Positions 25,195 to 32,670 of a stretch of DNA of 64,000 nt are shown piece by piece. The stretch is from positions 2,031,345-2,095,344 of the forward strand of contig NZ_BDFO01000001.1 in the NCBI RefSeq assembly GCF_001748245.1. Direction: 5' to 3'. The position numbers and the translations under genes were made by a program. The notes beneath the pieces were generated by a model, which was not told where the DNA came from, searched no databases, and saw nothing but the letters and a program-made list of their open reading frames with translations. The DNA is from Oligoflexus tunisiensis (GTDB taxonomy: Bacteria; Bdellovibrionota_B; Oligoflexia; Oligoflexales; Oligoflexaceae). The first letter of the stretch is position 1. Every line of letters starts with the position of its first letter.

Positions 25195-25645
25195 ATTTCG
25201 ATCAGACTCCACTGGAAGCTTGGCAGAAAGAATTGACTTCGCTATTCCTCGCTTATCCGCTGTGGTGAATGTTTTCTGTGATTCAAGAAACTCTGCTAGT
25301 CTTTTGATCCTGGAGATTCGTTCTGGTGATCGGGTATCGCTTTATCAAATTCTGAGTTGTACCTGTTTCACTGAGTGATTCGATTTTGAGTTGTGGAGAA
25401 GAGCTGATTTCGGTCTTTCATGTTTTCCCACCAAAACGAATTACAATTCTGTTTGCAGCCCTTCGGGGCCGCAGCCTTTTACTTAAGCGGACTCTGCATT
25501 TCTATGTGGTTTTGATGTAATTGATTATAAGTATTTTCCGCATGGTTGGTACCTATCTGTGGCTGAGGGATGCTACTTGTTGACGAGGCATTGTGTGGAC
25601 AATACATTTCAGGTCGAATGCCAGCACAGAAAAGGGAAAGCTGAA

Positions 25646-26362
25646 ATGAAAAAAGATCGCGCCATGGTATTTATTCTTATTATTGCGAGTATTTACATAT
25701 TACTTGGTCCCCTCCTCTCGGGCCTTCCTCTCCCGTGGCTGCTCACGATCGACGGAATTGCTGCCATAAGCGTTCTGAGTCTCTATAGATACCTGGAGCA
25801 TGAGCCTGTGAAGTTCAGTCCACCTTGGGCATTCCTCTTTGTTCTTGGGGGCATCACGCTTGCCACACTTCTGGCCGGTGGATGGGCGGAACTCGTAACT
25901 GCCGCCCAGCCCGCGCAAAGACAGGTAATGGAGGGCGGAGTCCTGCCGCCTCCAGGCGAACGATCGTACCTTTTAAATCTGGCTGTCATGGTCACGGGCC
26001 CAGCAGTCGAGGAAATCATCTATCGAATGGCCGTGCTCGGAACACTTGCCTACTTCATTGGGAGGGCTCCGGCACTTTTAATATCGTCGATTGTTTTCGC
26101 TGCTGTTCATGCTGATGTCTATCCTCCCGTGATGCTCATGCCAATGTTCATTCTGGGAGTGCTTCAAGGAATTACGTTCTTACTTCTTGGCCTTCCCTGG
26201 GCCATCGCCATGCACATGCTAAATAATTCTCGCCAGCTTATGACAGAAAGCTTTGAGGCAAGTAACATTGTAGCCTTAGTCGTTGCAATTTTCTCGATTT
26301 GGGGACTCTGGGTATTCCTCTCACGTACGATTCGTCTTCGAAGAATTGTCTTCGGGGGCTGA
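25646..26362 (+). CDS. CPBP-family intramembrane glutamic endopeptidase
   Basis: 238 residues from ATG 25646 (AAAGGGAAAG upstream). It has several transmembrane helices (e.g. FILIIASIYILLGPLLSGL). The CPBP/Abi motifs are present in order: EEIIYR (EExxxR), FAAVHA (FxxxH), and HMLNN (HxxxN). Members process prenylated or other membrane substrates, and bacterial examples often protect against bacteriocins. It is followed after 28 bp by the secreted protein gene at 26391, so the two may be co-expressed. Confidence 0.9.
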   Translation: MKKDRAMVFILIIASIYILLGPLLSGLPLPWLLTIDGIAAISVLSLYRYLEHEPVKFSPPWAFLFVLGGITLATLLAGGWAELVTAAQPAQRQVMEGGVLPPPGERSYLLNLAVMVTGPAVEEIIYRMAVLGTLAYFIGRAPALLISSIVFAAVHADVYPPVMLMPMFILGVLQGITFLLLGLPWAIAMHMLNNSRQLMTESFEASNIVALVVAIFSIWGLWVFLSRTIRLRRIVFGG

Positions 26363-26390
26363 TGTTTCAATCAGTATTTGGAGATTCTAA

Positions 26391-27062
26391 ATGTGGAACT
26401 CAATCGCTTTTGCGCTGCTACTCCTCGCTGCTCCAACGCTTCATGGACAAGAGACATCAAGTGAGACAGTGACTGTCACAGGCTCACGTCTTCCCTACAC
26501 AACCCCTGGTCCCATTGCCGGTAGCACAGGCGGACCAAATCCTGACATGCCATGCGCAGAACCGAACTGTGGGCAGCCGCCTGAGGATCCATCGGGGGGC
26601 GGAGCCATAACACAGGCTCAAAAGGACCAGCAAAACAAGCAGAACCAGGAAAAGGCAAGGTCAGACGGAAGAGTCAAGCAGGCAATTCAGGCAACACAAG
26701 ATTTAATTGCGGCTGTGAAGAAATGGTTTTCCAAGTCAATTGATATTGGAATTGGGGTTGAAACATACGAGCGATCTTATTATCCCAACAACGGCGGGGT
26801 TAAGAATGAAAAGGGCTGGTGTGCATCCGCCCATGGATCCATGGGAACACCGAATCCAAACTATGAAGATCCATGTGTTGAAGTCGAAGCACAGCCCGAG
26901 GTCGTTAAAAGAAATAACGGCGTCTTGGAAAATCAGGTGCGCATGACCTATGTCGTCTACAATGAATGCTACTTTGATAAAACGTGTGGGCCGAAATATT
27001 ATAGTTTCATCGCTGGCTCACAAGGCGAACTTGACCGATTGCTGAATGGCGTCCTGCAATAG
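26391..27062 (+). CDS. Secreted hypothetical protein
   Basis: 223 residues. The signal peptide (MWNSIAFALLLLAAPTLHGQ) is followed by VTVTGSRLP, a sequence also seen after signal peptides of TonB-dependent receptor plugs, then a Pro/Gly-rich stretch. After a KNQ-rich coiled region comes a domain with several cysteines (GWCASAHG, DPCVEVE, NECYFDKTCGPKYY) likely forming disulfides. No family recognised. A good terminator follows. Confidence 0.7.
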   Translation: MWNSIAFALLLLAAPTLHGQETSSETVTVTGSRLPYTTPGPIAGSTGGPNPDMPCAEPNCGQPPEDPSGGGAITQAQKDQQNKQNQEKARSDGRVKQAIQATQDLIAAVKKWFSKSIDIGIGVETYERSYYPNNGGVKNEKGWCASAHGSMGTPNPNYEDPCVEVEAQPEVVKRNNGVLENQVRMTYVVYNECYFDKTCGPKYYSFIAGSQGELDRLLNGVLQ

Positions 27063-27095
27063 CAATCTTTAAACACAGCACCATTAAAAAATGTT

Positions 27096-27128
27096 GCAGC
27101 CAAAGAGGATTCACTGTTGGCTGCTTTT
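27096..27128 (+). terminator. Intrinsic terminator after the secreted protein gene
   Basis: GCAGCCAA (27096-27103) pairs perfectly with TTGGCTGC (27117-27124), followed by TTTT. It is 33 bp past the stop codon. Confidence 0.8.
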
Positions 27129-27148
27129 ATGAATTTAGTCGGAGGTCA

Positions 27149-27500
27149 CGAACCTTCGCAGGAGGTCTAGATTAAGGGCCTGCAGATTGTGCCTAGCTAT
27201 AACAGAGAGTGCGTAAGACCTCGGGGCCTGTGCTTCCCCAAATAACCAGCGGAAGTTTCTGCATGAAGGACGCAACGCTCCATTCAGGCTTGCAGGAGTA
27301 AAGTCGCAGTTTCAATCATAACCCAGCATTCCTTTACCAAATCAGCGTTTTCAAAGGATTGGGCTGGTACACCACAAGCATCCAAAGCCTTCTGTCTATT
27401 CAGGTATCTCGCCAGCTCGACATCCAGTTTCTTTTTTGCCTTATGTAACAAGGGGTGGCCGTGATTCTGTCGCCTAAGTTCGCACTCAAGAGACTCAGCT
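27149..27500. repeat. Imperfect direct repeat, copy A
   Basis: About 350 bp with clear similarity to 28697-29030, for example AGCGGAAGTTTCxGCATGAA and CAATCATAACCCAGCATTCC in both. The two copies flank the lipoprotein-like gene 27742-28614. Each contains a remnant of the same minus-strand gene. Confidence 0.7.
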
Positions 27501-27535
27501 ACGGTGTTTTTAGGTGTATCAGGCGTCGTTTCCGC
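27284..27535 (-). pseudogene. Remnant of a small helical protein gene, copy A
   Basis: An open frame of 83 codons without any start codon near its 5' end; an in-frame stop lies directly upstream (27536-27538). The decoded product has ESLECELRRQNHGHPLLHKA, KKKLDVELARYLNRQ and ends with ECWVMIETATLLLQA. It aligns with the 49-residue frame at 28896-29045, so both are remains of one gene family. Function unknown. Confidence 0.5.
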
Positions 27536-27741
27536 TCACCATATCATTGCTCAAAAAGAGATGCAAAGCGGCTTGACACCTGTCTGCGTCAATTGCTTGG
27601 TGTGCTAATGCGGTTTGTTGGGTTTAGTATAACTATCTGAAAAGATTAGTAGAATATTGAACCAAAAATTGGCCTGCAATATGCTTAAGGGATTCGGTTC
27701 GTAGATAAAGTTGGATATCAATTAGCTGTCAGAAAGGCCAA

Positions 27742-28614
27742 ATGATGAACATGAATGCCAAAATTTCCATTTCAGCTGTGGTGTTTTTCTGCGGAGCTTC
27801 CATTGTTGTGGGCCTAAGCGTTTCATGCGGAAAAATTGAAAAAGAGAAGTCGACCTTATTCGGAAACTCTCCGGCTGGAAGTTACTGCAATGATCAGATA
27901 GCAGGAGAAATTCCATGTGGGACTAATACCTTCTATAAGTATATTGCTGGAACCACCGTGGAATCTTCAGGTCGGAGGGACAAGATTGACGGCTGTTACT
28001 ACCTTTCAAAAACTGACGCTTTTAACTCTGTTAATGCTACTTGTAATCAAGGTGGTACAGCGAATTGCGATAATTCATCTCAGTGGCAAGTTGTTTCGAG
28101 GACTCACACCAATTCTTGCCCACCTCCCCCTAAAGAAAATCCGCTCCCGCAAGGATCATATCGATCAAACACTGACGTCTATATCTACACTTATGGTGAT
28201 GGGAACTATTGTCGATTTGCAGATGAACAGGCTTTCAATAAGTGGGTCGGGAGCGGAATCCTGAAAGGAATTATTGGTAATTTGCCGTCTAATGTTAGGG
28301 GTATATGTAACATTCAGACTTTGCCTGCTCCGAAATACGATCGTTCTGTCTCAAGCAGAGGTATCGTTGCAAACCCCGTTTGTCATGATAAGCGAGCAAC
28401 AGCCCATTGCGAATGGCTTCTAGAGAATGTAGAAAAGTTGCCAGGCTGGTGGGGACTGATCAAGGACAGTGCCGTTAAAGACGCTAGTGGGTCCACTAGT
28501 TCTGACTATTACTATGAGAGGGCTGCTGCTCACTGCAAATATGTCCTCGACCAACGCAATAAGTGGGCGATATGGTACTCAATCGATTATTCAGCCTACA
28601 GAGATTGCTGGTGA
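27742..28614 (+). CDS. Secreted or lipoprotein-like cysteine-rich hypothetical protein
   Basis: 290 residues. N-terminal hydrophobic export signal (ISAVVFFCGASIVVGLSVSC) ends at a cysteine followed by GK, which could be a lipidation site although the -3 residue is not ideal. The mature part has about a dozen further cysteines and many aromatic residues (GSYCNDQIAGEIPCGT, DGCYYLSK, HCEWLLENVEKLPGWW), suggesting a disulfide-stabilised extracellular protein. AAAGG precedes the ATG; a second ATG follows at once. It sits between two imperfect direct repeats, as if carried on a small mobile cassette. Confidence 0.65.
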   Translation: MMNMNAKISISAVVFFCGASIVVGLSVSCGKIEKEKSTLFGNSPAGSYCNDQIAGEIPCGTNTFYKYIAGTTVESSGRRDKIDGCYYLSKTDAFNSVNATCNQGGTANCDNSSQWQVVSRTHTNSCPPPPKENPLPQGSYRSNTDVYIYTYGDGNYCRFADEQAFNKWVGSGILKGIIGNLPSNVRGICNIQTLPAPKYDRSVSSRGIVANPVCHDKRATAHCEWLLENVEKLPGWWGLIKDSAVKDASGSTSSDYYYERAAAHCKYVLDQRNKWAIWYSIDYSAYRDCW

Positions 28615-28696
28615 AAGGTAGAACGAACTAAGGTTTAACTAATTGAAACCATATATTTATTCTCCTTCTAACGCGTCTGCCTTACGGCGGACGCTG

Positions 28697-29030
28697 CGAA
28701 CCTTCGCGGAAGGTCTAGATTGAGGGTATGCGGATTGTCTTTGACTATAACGGGTAGGGCAAGGCCGGAGCCCTGGGTTCCCCCCCAGTTAGCCAGCGGA
28801 AGTTTCCGCATGAAGGACGCTATGCTCCAGTCAGGCTTGCAGTAGTAAAGTCACAGTTCAATCATAACCCAGCATTCCTTACTAATTCTGCGCCTTTAAA
28901 AGATTACGCTGGTACACCACTGTCGATTCAGGTATCGCTCCAGCTCGATATCCAGTTTCTTCTTCGCCTTATGTAGCAATGGATGGGTGTGATTCTGCCG
29001 CCTAAGTTCGTGCTCAAGACAATCCGCAGC
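28697..29030. repeat. Imperfect direct repeat, copy B
   Basis: Counterpart of 27149-27500. Relative to copy A it lacks a short segment (the codons for KALDA) and has frameshifting changes. A hairpin ACCTTC-gcg-GAAGGT lies at its left end. Confidence 0.7.
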
Positions 29031-29045
29031 AGATTTGAGGTGCAT
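28896..29045 (-). pseudogene. Truncated small helical protein gene, copy B
   Basis: ATG at 29045, 49 codons to TAA. Residues 1-42 (e.g. CLEHELRRQNHTHPLLHKA) match copy A, then a deletion shifts the frame and it stops early, while the DNA beyond still matches copy A. No ribosome binding site. Most likely decaying. Confidence 0.5.
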
Positions 29046-29093
29046 TAGGGGTGTCGAGGTCATCTGAGGATTCATTGGCCTTCCAAATCGAGT

Positions 29094-29423
29094 TCATATC
29101 TTTAGCCTGACCAGCTTTCCGTTCTTCATCCTATAGCCGTCTTTGGCCAGAGCTTCATCCAGCTTTTGAGGGAGGCGTATCATGGTATTTGGGGTTTTGC
29201 TGTATATAAATTCCAGAGTCGGAATGATAGGCAGAATCGCATCCCGATTGTTCCAGTCTATTTTGGCATAACTTCGATGCAGAGCCTCGTCAAGGGTGGC
29301 GATCCCTGCGAGGTCGCACATTACCTTGTATTTCACCCAGTCTTCGGTAATAAGTCTCGCCCCAAGTGCAAACAGTTCCCGGGTCTCCCTGCTCAACAAT
29401 TCCCTTTGTGTCGTAGCATTCAT
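29094..29423 (-). CDS. Small hypothetical protein
   Basis: 109 residues from the ATG at 29423, preceded by AAGGAAGAG. A longer frame upstream to 29579 lacks a good start. The sequence is helical and charged (RETRELFALGARLITEDWVK, LDEALHRSYAKIDWNNRD, ending RMKNGKLVRLKI). No membrane or signal segment and no known family. Confidence 0.6.
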   Translation of the reverse strand: MNATTQRELLSRETRELFALGARLITEDWVKYKVMCDLAGIATLDEALHRSYAKIDWNNRDAILPIIPTLEFIYSKTPNTMIRLPQKLDEALAKDGYRMKNGKLVRLKI

Positions 29424-29683
29424 GGACTCTTCCTTTATCCATACATTTGAATGGATATAAGGCAAATTAGATTTTTGGTCAATGTTGTCAACTTTGCATG
29501 CTACGCCATTCATGAGGGCTGGTCCGGTAATTTGCAGAACTGGTCTTGTCTTAGTCCGTGTTCCTAATTTGGCTGCCACTTCCGAACAGATATTTTGAAT
29601 TCAGAGCCGTACGGCTAACTTGTAGCAGTTCCTGGATTGCATTCCAGAGCTTGACCCTGCGAGAGTTCCTCCCGGAGGTAGGT

Positions 29684-29836
29684 ATGGACAAAAACAACAT
29701 AGATAAGAACGATGCCCCGGTCGATTGCCCAGCAACGCAACTTCTCTTTGAGGATGACAGGGGCTACATCGAAATCACTAAGAATGGCGTGATTGGTGTG
29801 GGAAGTGGAAAATGGGCGGAGAGCAAGGAAGAGTAG
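29684..29836 (+). CDS. 50-residue acidic hypothetical protein
   Basis: ATG at 29684 follows CGGAGGTAGGT, the best ribosome binding site in this stretch. The product is acidic (MDKNNIDKNDAPVDCPATQ, later LLFEDDRGYIEITKNG). It may be coupled to the lipoprotein gene at 29890. No family recognised. Confidence 0.5.
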   Translation: MDKNNIDKNDAPVDCPATQLLFEDDRGYIEITKNGVIGVGSGKWAESKEE

Positions 29837-29889
29837 AGCACGGTCGTACCATTCCTTTGCTGGAATCAATTTGTGAGACTTTGACGGAG

Positions 29890-30177
29890 ATGCCGTTGAG
29901 AATCTTATTGTTACTGCTGTTGGTTGCGTCGTGCTCTACGACAAATTCAGACGCCCCGATATCAGGCAGGGTAGTTATACTGCTGGATGTCGACAAGTCT
30001 GGTGCTACCGATAATATCCGGGTTTTGGAATCAGACCCTCCCGGTTTCTTTGACCAAGAAGCGATAAAAGCAGCGAAAAAATGGAAATACAAACAAGGTT
30101 CTTCGAAGGAAAATCATAGGGTTGTAATTGATTTCAAGCTATCCCCGGAAGAACAAGCTGGAGAAGTTGCAAAGTAA
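29890..30177 (+). CDS. Lipoprotein with TonB C-terminal-like domain
   Basis: 95 residues from ATG 29890; an earlier ATG at 29812 would bury the signal. The lipoprotein signal LRILLLLLLVASC has a good lipobox (VASC). The mature part reads GRVVILLDVDKSGATDNIRV then DQEAIKAAKKWKYKQ, the strand-helix-strand pattern of TonB C-terminal domains (family of energy-transducer and TonB-like proteins). It has no N-terminal TonB membrane anchor, so it is probably a periplasmic adaptor rather than a true TonB. Confidence 0.65.
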   Translation: MPLRILLLLLLVASCSTTNSDAPISGRVVILLDVDKSGATDNIRVLESDPPGFFDQEAIKAAKKWKYKQGSSKENHRVVIDFKLSPEEQAGEVAK

Positions 30178-30245
30178 GCGAACGGAGTTCCTATCAAAAG
30201 CCAGAAATGGCACCAGCCTAAGTGATTCAGTTTGCGGACGGGTAT

Positions 30246-30362
30246 ATGGAAATTTCCAGCAAGACTCATATTGCATTTGGGCTGAAAGTCGCCTTGGCCA
30301 GCAAAGGAATCTTAAATGTAAACCGGAATTCTCACGCAGGGCCGCTCCATTCTGAATGTTGA
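30246..30362 (+). CDS. Possible 38-residue peptide, relative of 31518-31646
   Basis: ATG at 30246; starts MEISSKTHIAFGLKVA and contains LASKGILNVNRNS. The core aligns with FWGWKDDLASKGILILHRAS of the frame at 31518. No strong ribosome binding site. Either a small gene family or remnants of a larger gene. Confidence 0.3.
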   Translation: MEISSKTHIAFGLKVALASKGILNVNRNSHAGPLHSEC

Positions 30363-30371
30363 GCTTGGTAT

Positions 30372-30752
30372 TTGTTGCGACTGGGTGACCAACATCAGCA
30401 GCCTCTTTGCATCCTTATCGCACTCGTTCGGTTGGTGATACTTTGGGGGCTGCCCATCTCCAGAACGGACTGGATAGTTCGAATGTTTGCAACATATAGT
30501 GTCTGGGAGGTGCGTGGTGACACATCTGGAAAAGATATTGTTTGTAATCTGCTTAGCTTTTATGCCTGGGGCTTCATCGACGAGAGCTTTCGGCATTGGG
30601 CGATGATTGGTGGGTATACAACCTTCATAGCGTTTATCGTAAACGCGCGTAAAAGGAAGGGCCAGGCCCTCGTTGATTTCAGCCTTCTCTTGATGATCGC
30701 ATGTGCAATTCTCCTGCTTTGCTTACGAATCGCAGACTATATAAGGGGCTAG
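30372..30752 (+). CDS. Possible small membrane protein
   Basis: A 126-codon frame from TTG with three hydrophobic segments (CILIALVRLVILWGLPIS, YTTFIAFIV, FSLLLMIACAILLLCLRIA). Composition supports a membrane protein. The start is uncertain (ATG at 30483 is an alternative) and no ribosome binding site is obvious. It may be a decayed gene. Confidence 0.4.
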   Translation: MLRLGDQHQQPLCILIALVRLVILWGLPISRTDWIVRMFATYSVWEVRGDTSGKDIVCNLLSFYAWGFIDESFRHWAMIGGYTTFIAFIVNARKRKGQALVDFSLLLMIACAILLLCLRIADYIRG

Positions 30753-30867
30753 AGCAGAAACTGCATACTAAACTCACAAACTTCCTTAAAATGCCGCGGT
30801 CCCTATCCCTAACTCGCAGTTGTCAATTCCAATTCGAAAAAGAGCGCGGTTCTAGTCTCGAACGCTA

Positions 30868-31158
30868 TTACGAGCTCTTAACAAGAAATCGTGAAACAAT
30901 GAATACAACGATAACGAAGCCATATAAGACACCTACGATAATATAGGCGAGACGCTTTCTCTTTTTATCTTCCTCTAGATTGTCGCCACGCATCATTTTC
31001 TCTTCAAAATGAGCCTTTCTGATAAAGAAAATGGCGAGAATGAAAAATGCGCACCGGAGCAAGAGGGCTTCGGCACTATGAAACGCCATCATCAAGACAG
31101 AAAAAAACGCTGAAATCAAGCCCACAGTTCGAAGTTTACTGTATGTTTGCATTTGCAT
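30868..31158 (-). CDS. Small membrane protein
   Basis: 96 residues with three hydrophobic helices: VGLISAFFSVLMMAF, ALLLRCAFFILAIFFI and LAYIIVGVLYGFVIVVFIVS, with a charged loop (EEKMMRGDNLEEDKKRKR) between the last two. No family recognised. Downstream context gives no hint of function. Confidence 0.55.
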   Translation of the reverse strand: MQMQTYSKLRTVGLISAFFSVLMMAFHSAEALLLRCAFFILAIFFIRKAHFEEKMMRGDNLEEDKKRKRLAYIIVGVLYGFVIVVFIVSRFLVKSS

Positions 31159-31517
31159 TCCATTTTGTTAAGGGTGATCCTCATGTGATAGGAGGTGGCT
31201 TAATACTGGCCAGAAACGGAACGATGGCCAGCAGGCGCCCGCGGAGTTCAATTATATCAAGGAGACAGTTCATCTCTTGCAGTTCCTTGTAATTGACAAC
31301 GCAAAGACAGCTTTCCATTCAAAATATTGCATGAGAGAAACTTCTCTTAACTTACAAATTTTATTGGTAAAAGTTTCTTGAAAACAAAGTTTTAGTGTCA
31401 AGATAGCCTATAGACGGACGCCATCGAGACAAGAAATTGTGTTGGAACTTGGATCCGAGCATCAGAAGGATTGGAGACTGAGGCGTCTAGGTAAATTCAG
31501 TTCAGAAGGGGAGGGCT
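31159..31517. other. Gene-free AT-rich stretch
   Basis: About 360 bases between the small membrane protein and the 42-residue frame. I see no gene, repeat or terminator that I can support. Confidence 0.4.
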
Positions 31518-31646
31518 ATGTGGAGATTTTCAGCTAAACAATATTGCTTCTGGGGATGGAAAGACGACTTGGCCAGTAAAGGAATCTTGATCCTTCATCG
31601 GGCTTCCCAAGCCTTTGCCGCACAAATCTGTATGGCGCTAATCTGA
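31518..31646 (+). CDS. Possible 42-residue peptide with LASKGIL motif
   Basis: ATG at 31518 directly follows AAGGGGAGGGCT, a strong Shine-Dalgarno sequence. The product starts MWRFSAKQYCFWGWKDD and continues LASKGILILHRAS. It shares the LASKGIL core and flanking positions with 30246-30362. Function unknown. Confidence 0.4.
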   Translation: MWRFSAKQYCFWGWKDDLASKGILILHRASQAFAAQICMALI

Positions 31647-31808
31647 TGAGGCTGAAATCATTTGCGACCGGGGAATTGGATTAATCCGGTTATCGTGGTC
31701 AGCCACTTCGCAACCTCGTTCCCTCAACAACGCTAACCGAAACCTAATCGTGATTGATGATGTGTTACTGCAGAACAGAGCGGCGCCCCCCCAAAATCGA
31801 TAGCTAGT

Positions 31809-32486
31809 TTAGGAAGCTTTGCCTTTACGACGTCCTCTAATGACGTTTACCTGAGCGTCCTTTGTGATGTCCCTGACTGCAAAGTGTTTGGCTGTTTTCC
31901 AAAGTGCGCCCAGTTGTGATAAAAAATAGTCTTTACCCATAAGTAGTCCCAAATTATCGCTCAAGTCAGAGCAAACAGCATGACCCCGGTCCTTCTTGAA
32001 GTTAAATATATGATGAAAAAGCCCTGAGATTGTGTCGAACGAGCCATCTTTTAAAATTGCGTTTAAGTCGAGGCATAACGCGGTTTTTGTGTAAAGTCTG
32101 AAAGTCTTGCCGTCTGAAAACGAGTCAAATAATAGAAGCTCAGACCCCCCGCCATATCTCCATTTTGTAAGTTTCTCTACTTCATCGACGAAAGATGCAA
32201 AATTCTTTGCCGAGAATCCCCACGGCTCGTTGTTTACTGTTGCAACTGGTTCAGCTTCAGGGTCATATGCGGAATATCCAGCACAGAGGAAATAAGCATG
32301 AGTCCCTGACGAATGATGGTACTGATCTAGCATCGGAACTATTTCTGATTTTGAAATTTGTTCCTGCGGTGGTGCAAATAAAAGTCCAACTAAGAAAAAA
32401 TTCTGATCTTGTCCGAGACGATTCTTGGTCGCTGTCTGCTCTCCTAAATATTCTTGTAGTTTCGAAAGATTGTTGGCGGGCACCAT
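31809..32486 (-). CDS. Hypothetical protein next to the restriction-modification gene
   Basis: 225 residues without signal or membrane segment. It contains LVGLLFAPPQEQISKSEIVP, HYFLCAGY-like HAYFLCAGYSAYDP, and ends with a basic tail (NVIRGRRKGKAS). I do not recognise the family. It is co-directional with the MmeI-like gene, about 185 bp downstream of it, and shares its low GC, so a defence-island role is possible but unproven. Confidence 0.6.
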   Translation of the reverse strand: MVPANNLSKLQEYLGEQTATKNRLGQDQNFFLVGLLFAPPQEQISKSEIVPMLDQYHHSSGTHAYFLCAGYSAYDPEAEPVATVNNEPWGFSAKNFASFVDEVEKLTKWRYGGGSELLLFDSFSDGKTFRLYTKTALCLDLNAILKDGSFDTISGLFHHIFNFKKDRGHAVCSDLSDNLGLLMGKDYFLSQLGALWKTAKHFAVRDITKDAQVNVIRGRRKGKAS

Positions 32487-32670
32487 AGGCGACTCCTTAA
32501 ATTATGGTATTGGTTAGACTTGCCAAAATGAAAACGATGTAACAGAAATGAACCCGATCAGAAGTCTGCTCAAGTCCTAATTCGCATGCGGCGCAATAAT
32601 ACTCTGTTCGATGCGAGCGACTCCCAACAGATGCCTGACTCCAAACTTAAGCGCGAGAAAGCAGATATGT

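Larger units (their letters stand above)
24932..25645. other. Long intergenic region with two TGATTCA palindromes
   Basis: About 700 bases between the divergent regulator and CPBP protease genes. It contains palindromes at 25108-25122 and 25177-25194, a UUCG-type hairpin GCCC-TTCG-GGGC at 25458-25469 with TTTT at 25477, and a 63-codon frame (25187-25378) without a ribosome binding site that I do not call as a gene. Confidence 0.5.

Noticed and set aside
25187..25378. 63-codon frame between the second regulator and the CPBP gene
   Set aside because: No ribosome binding site; its ATG is part of a palindrome; no recognisable product, although a hairpin follows.
25458..25480. UUCG hairpin considered as the end of an RNA gene
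   Set aside because: No upstream promoter or structured RNA could be supported; noted only as terminator-like.
27145..29045. Direct repeats considered as insertion-sequence ends
   Set aside because: No transposase, no terminal inverted repeats or target duplication; the repeats carry remnants of a small unrelated gene.
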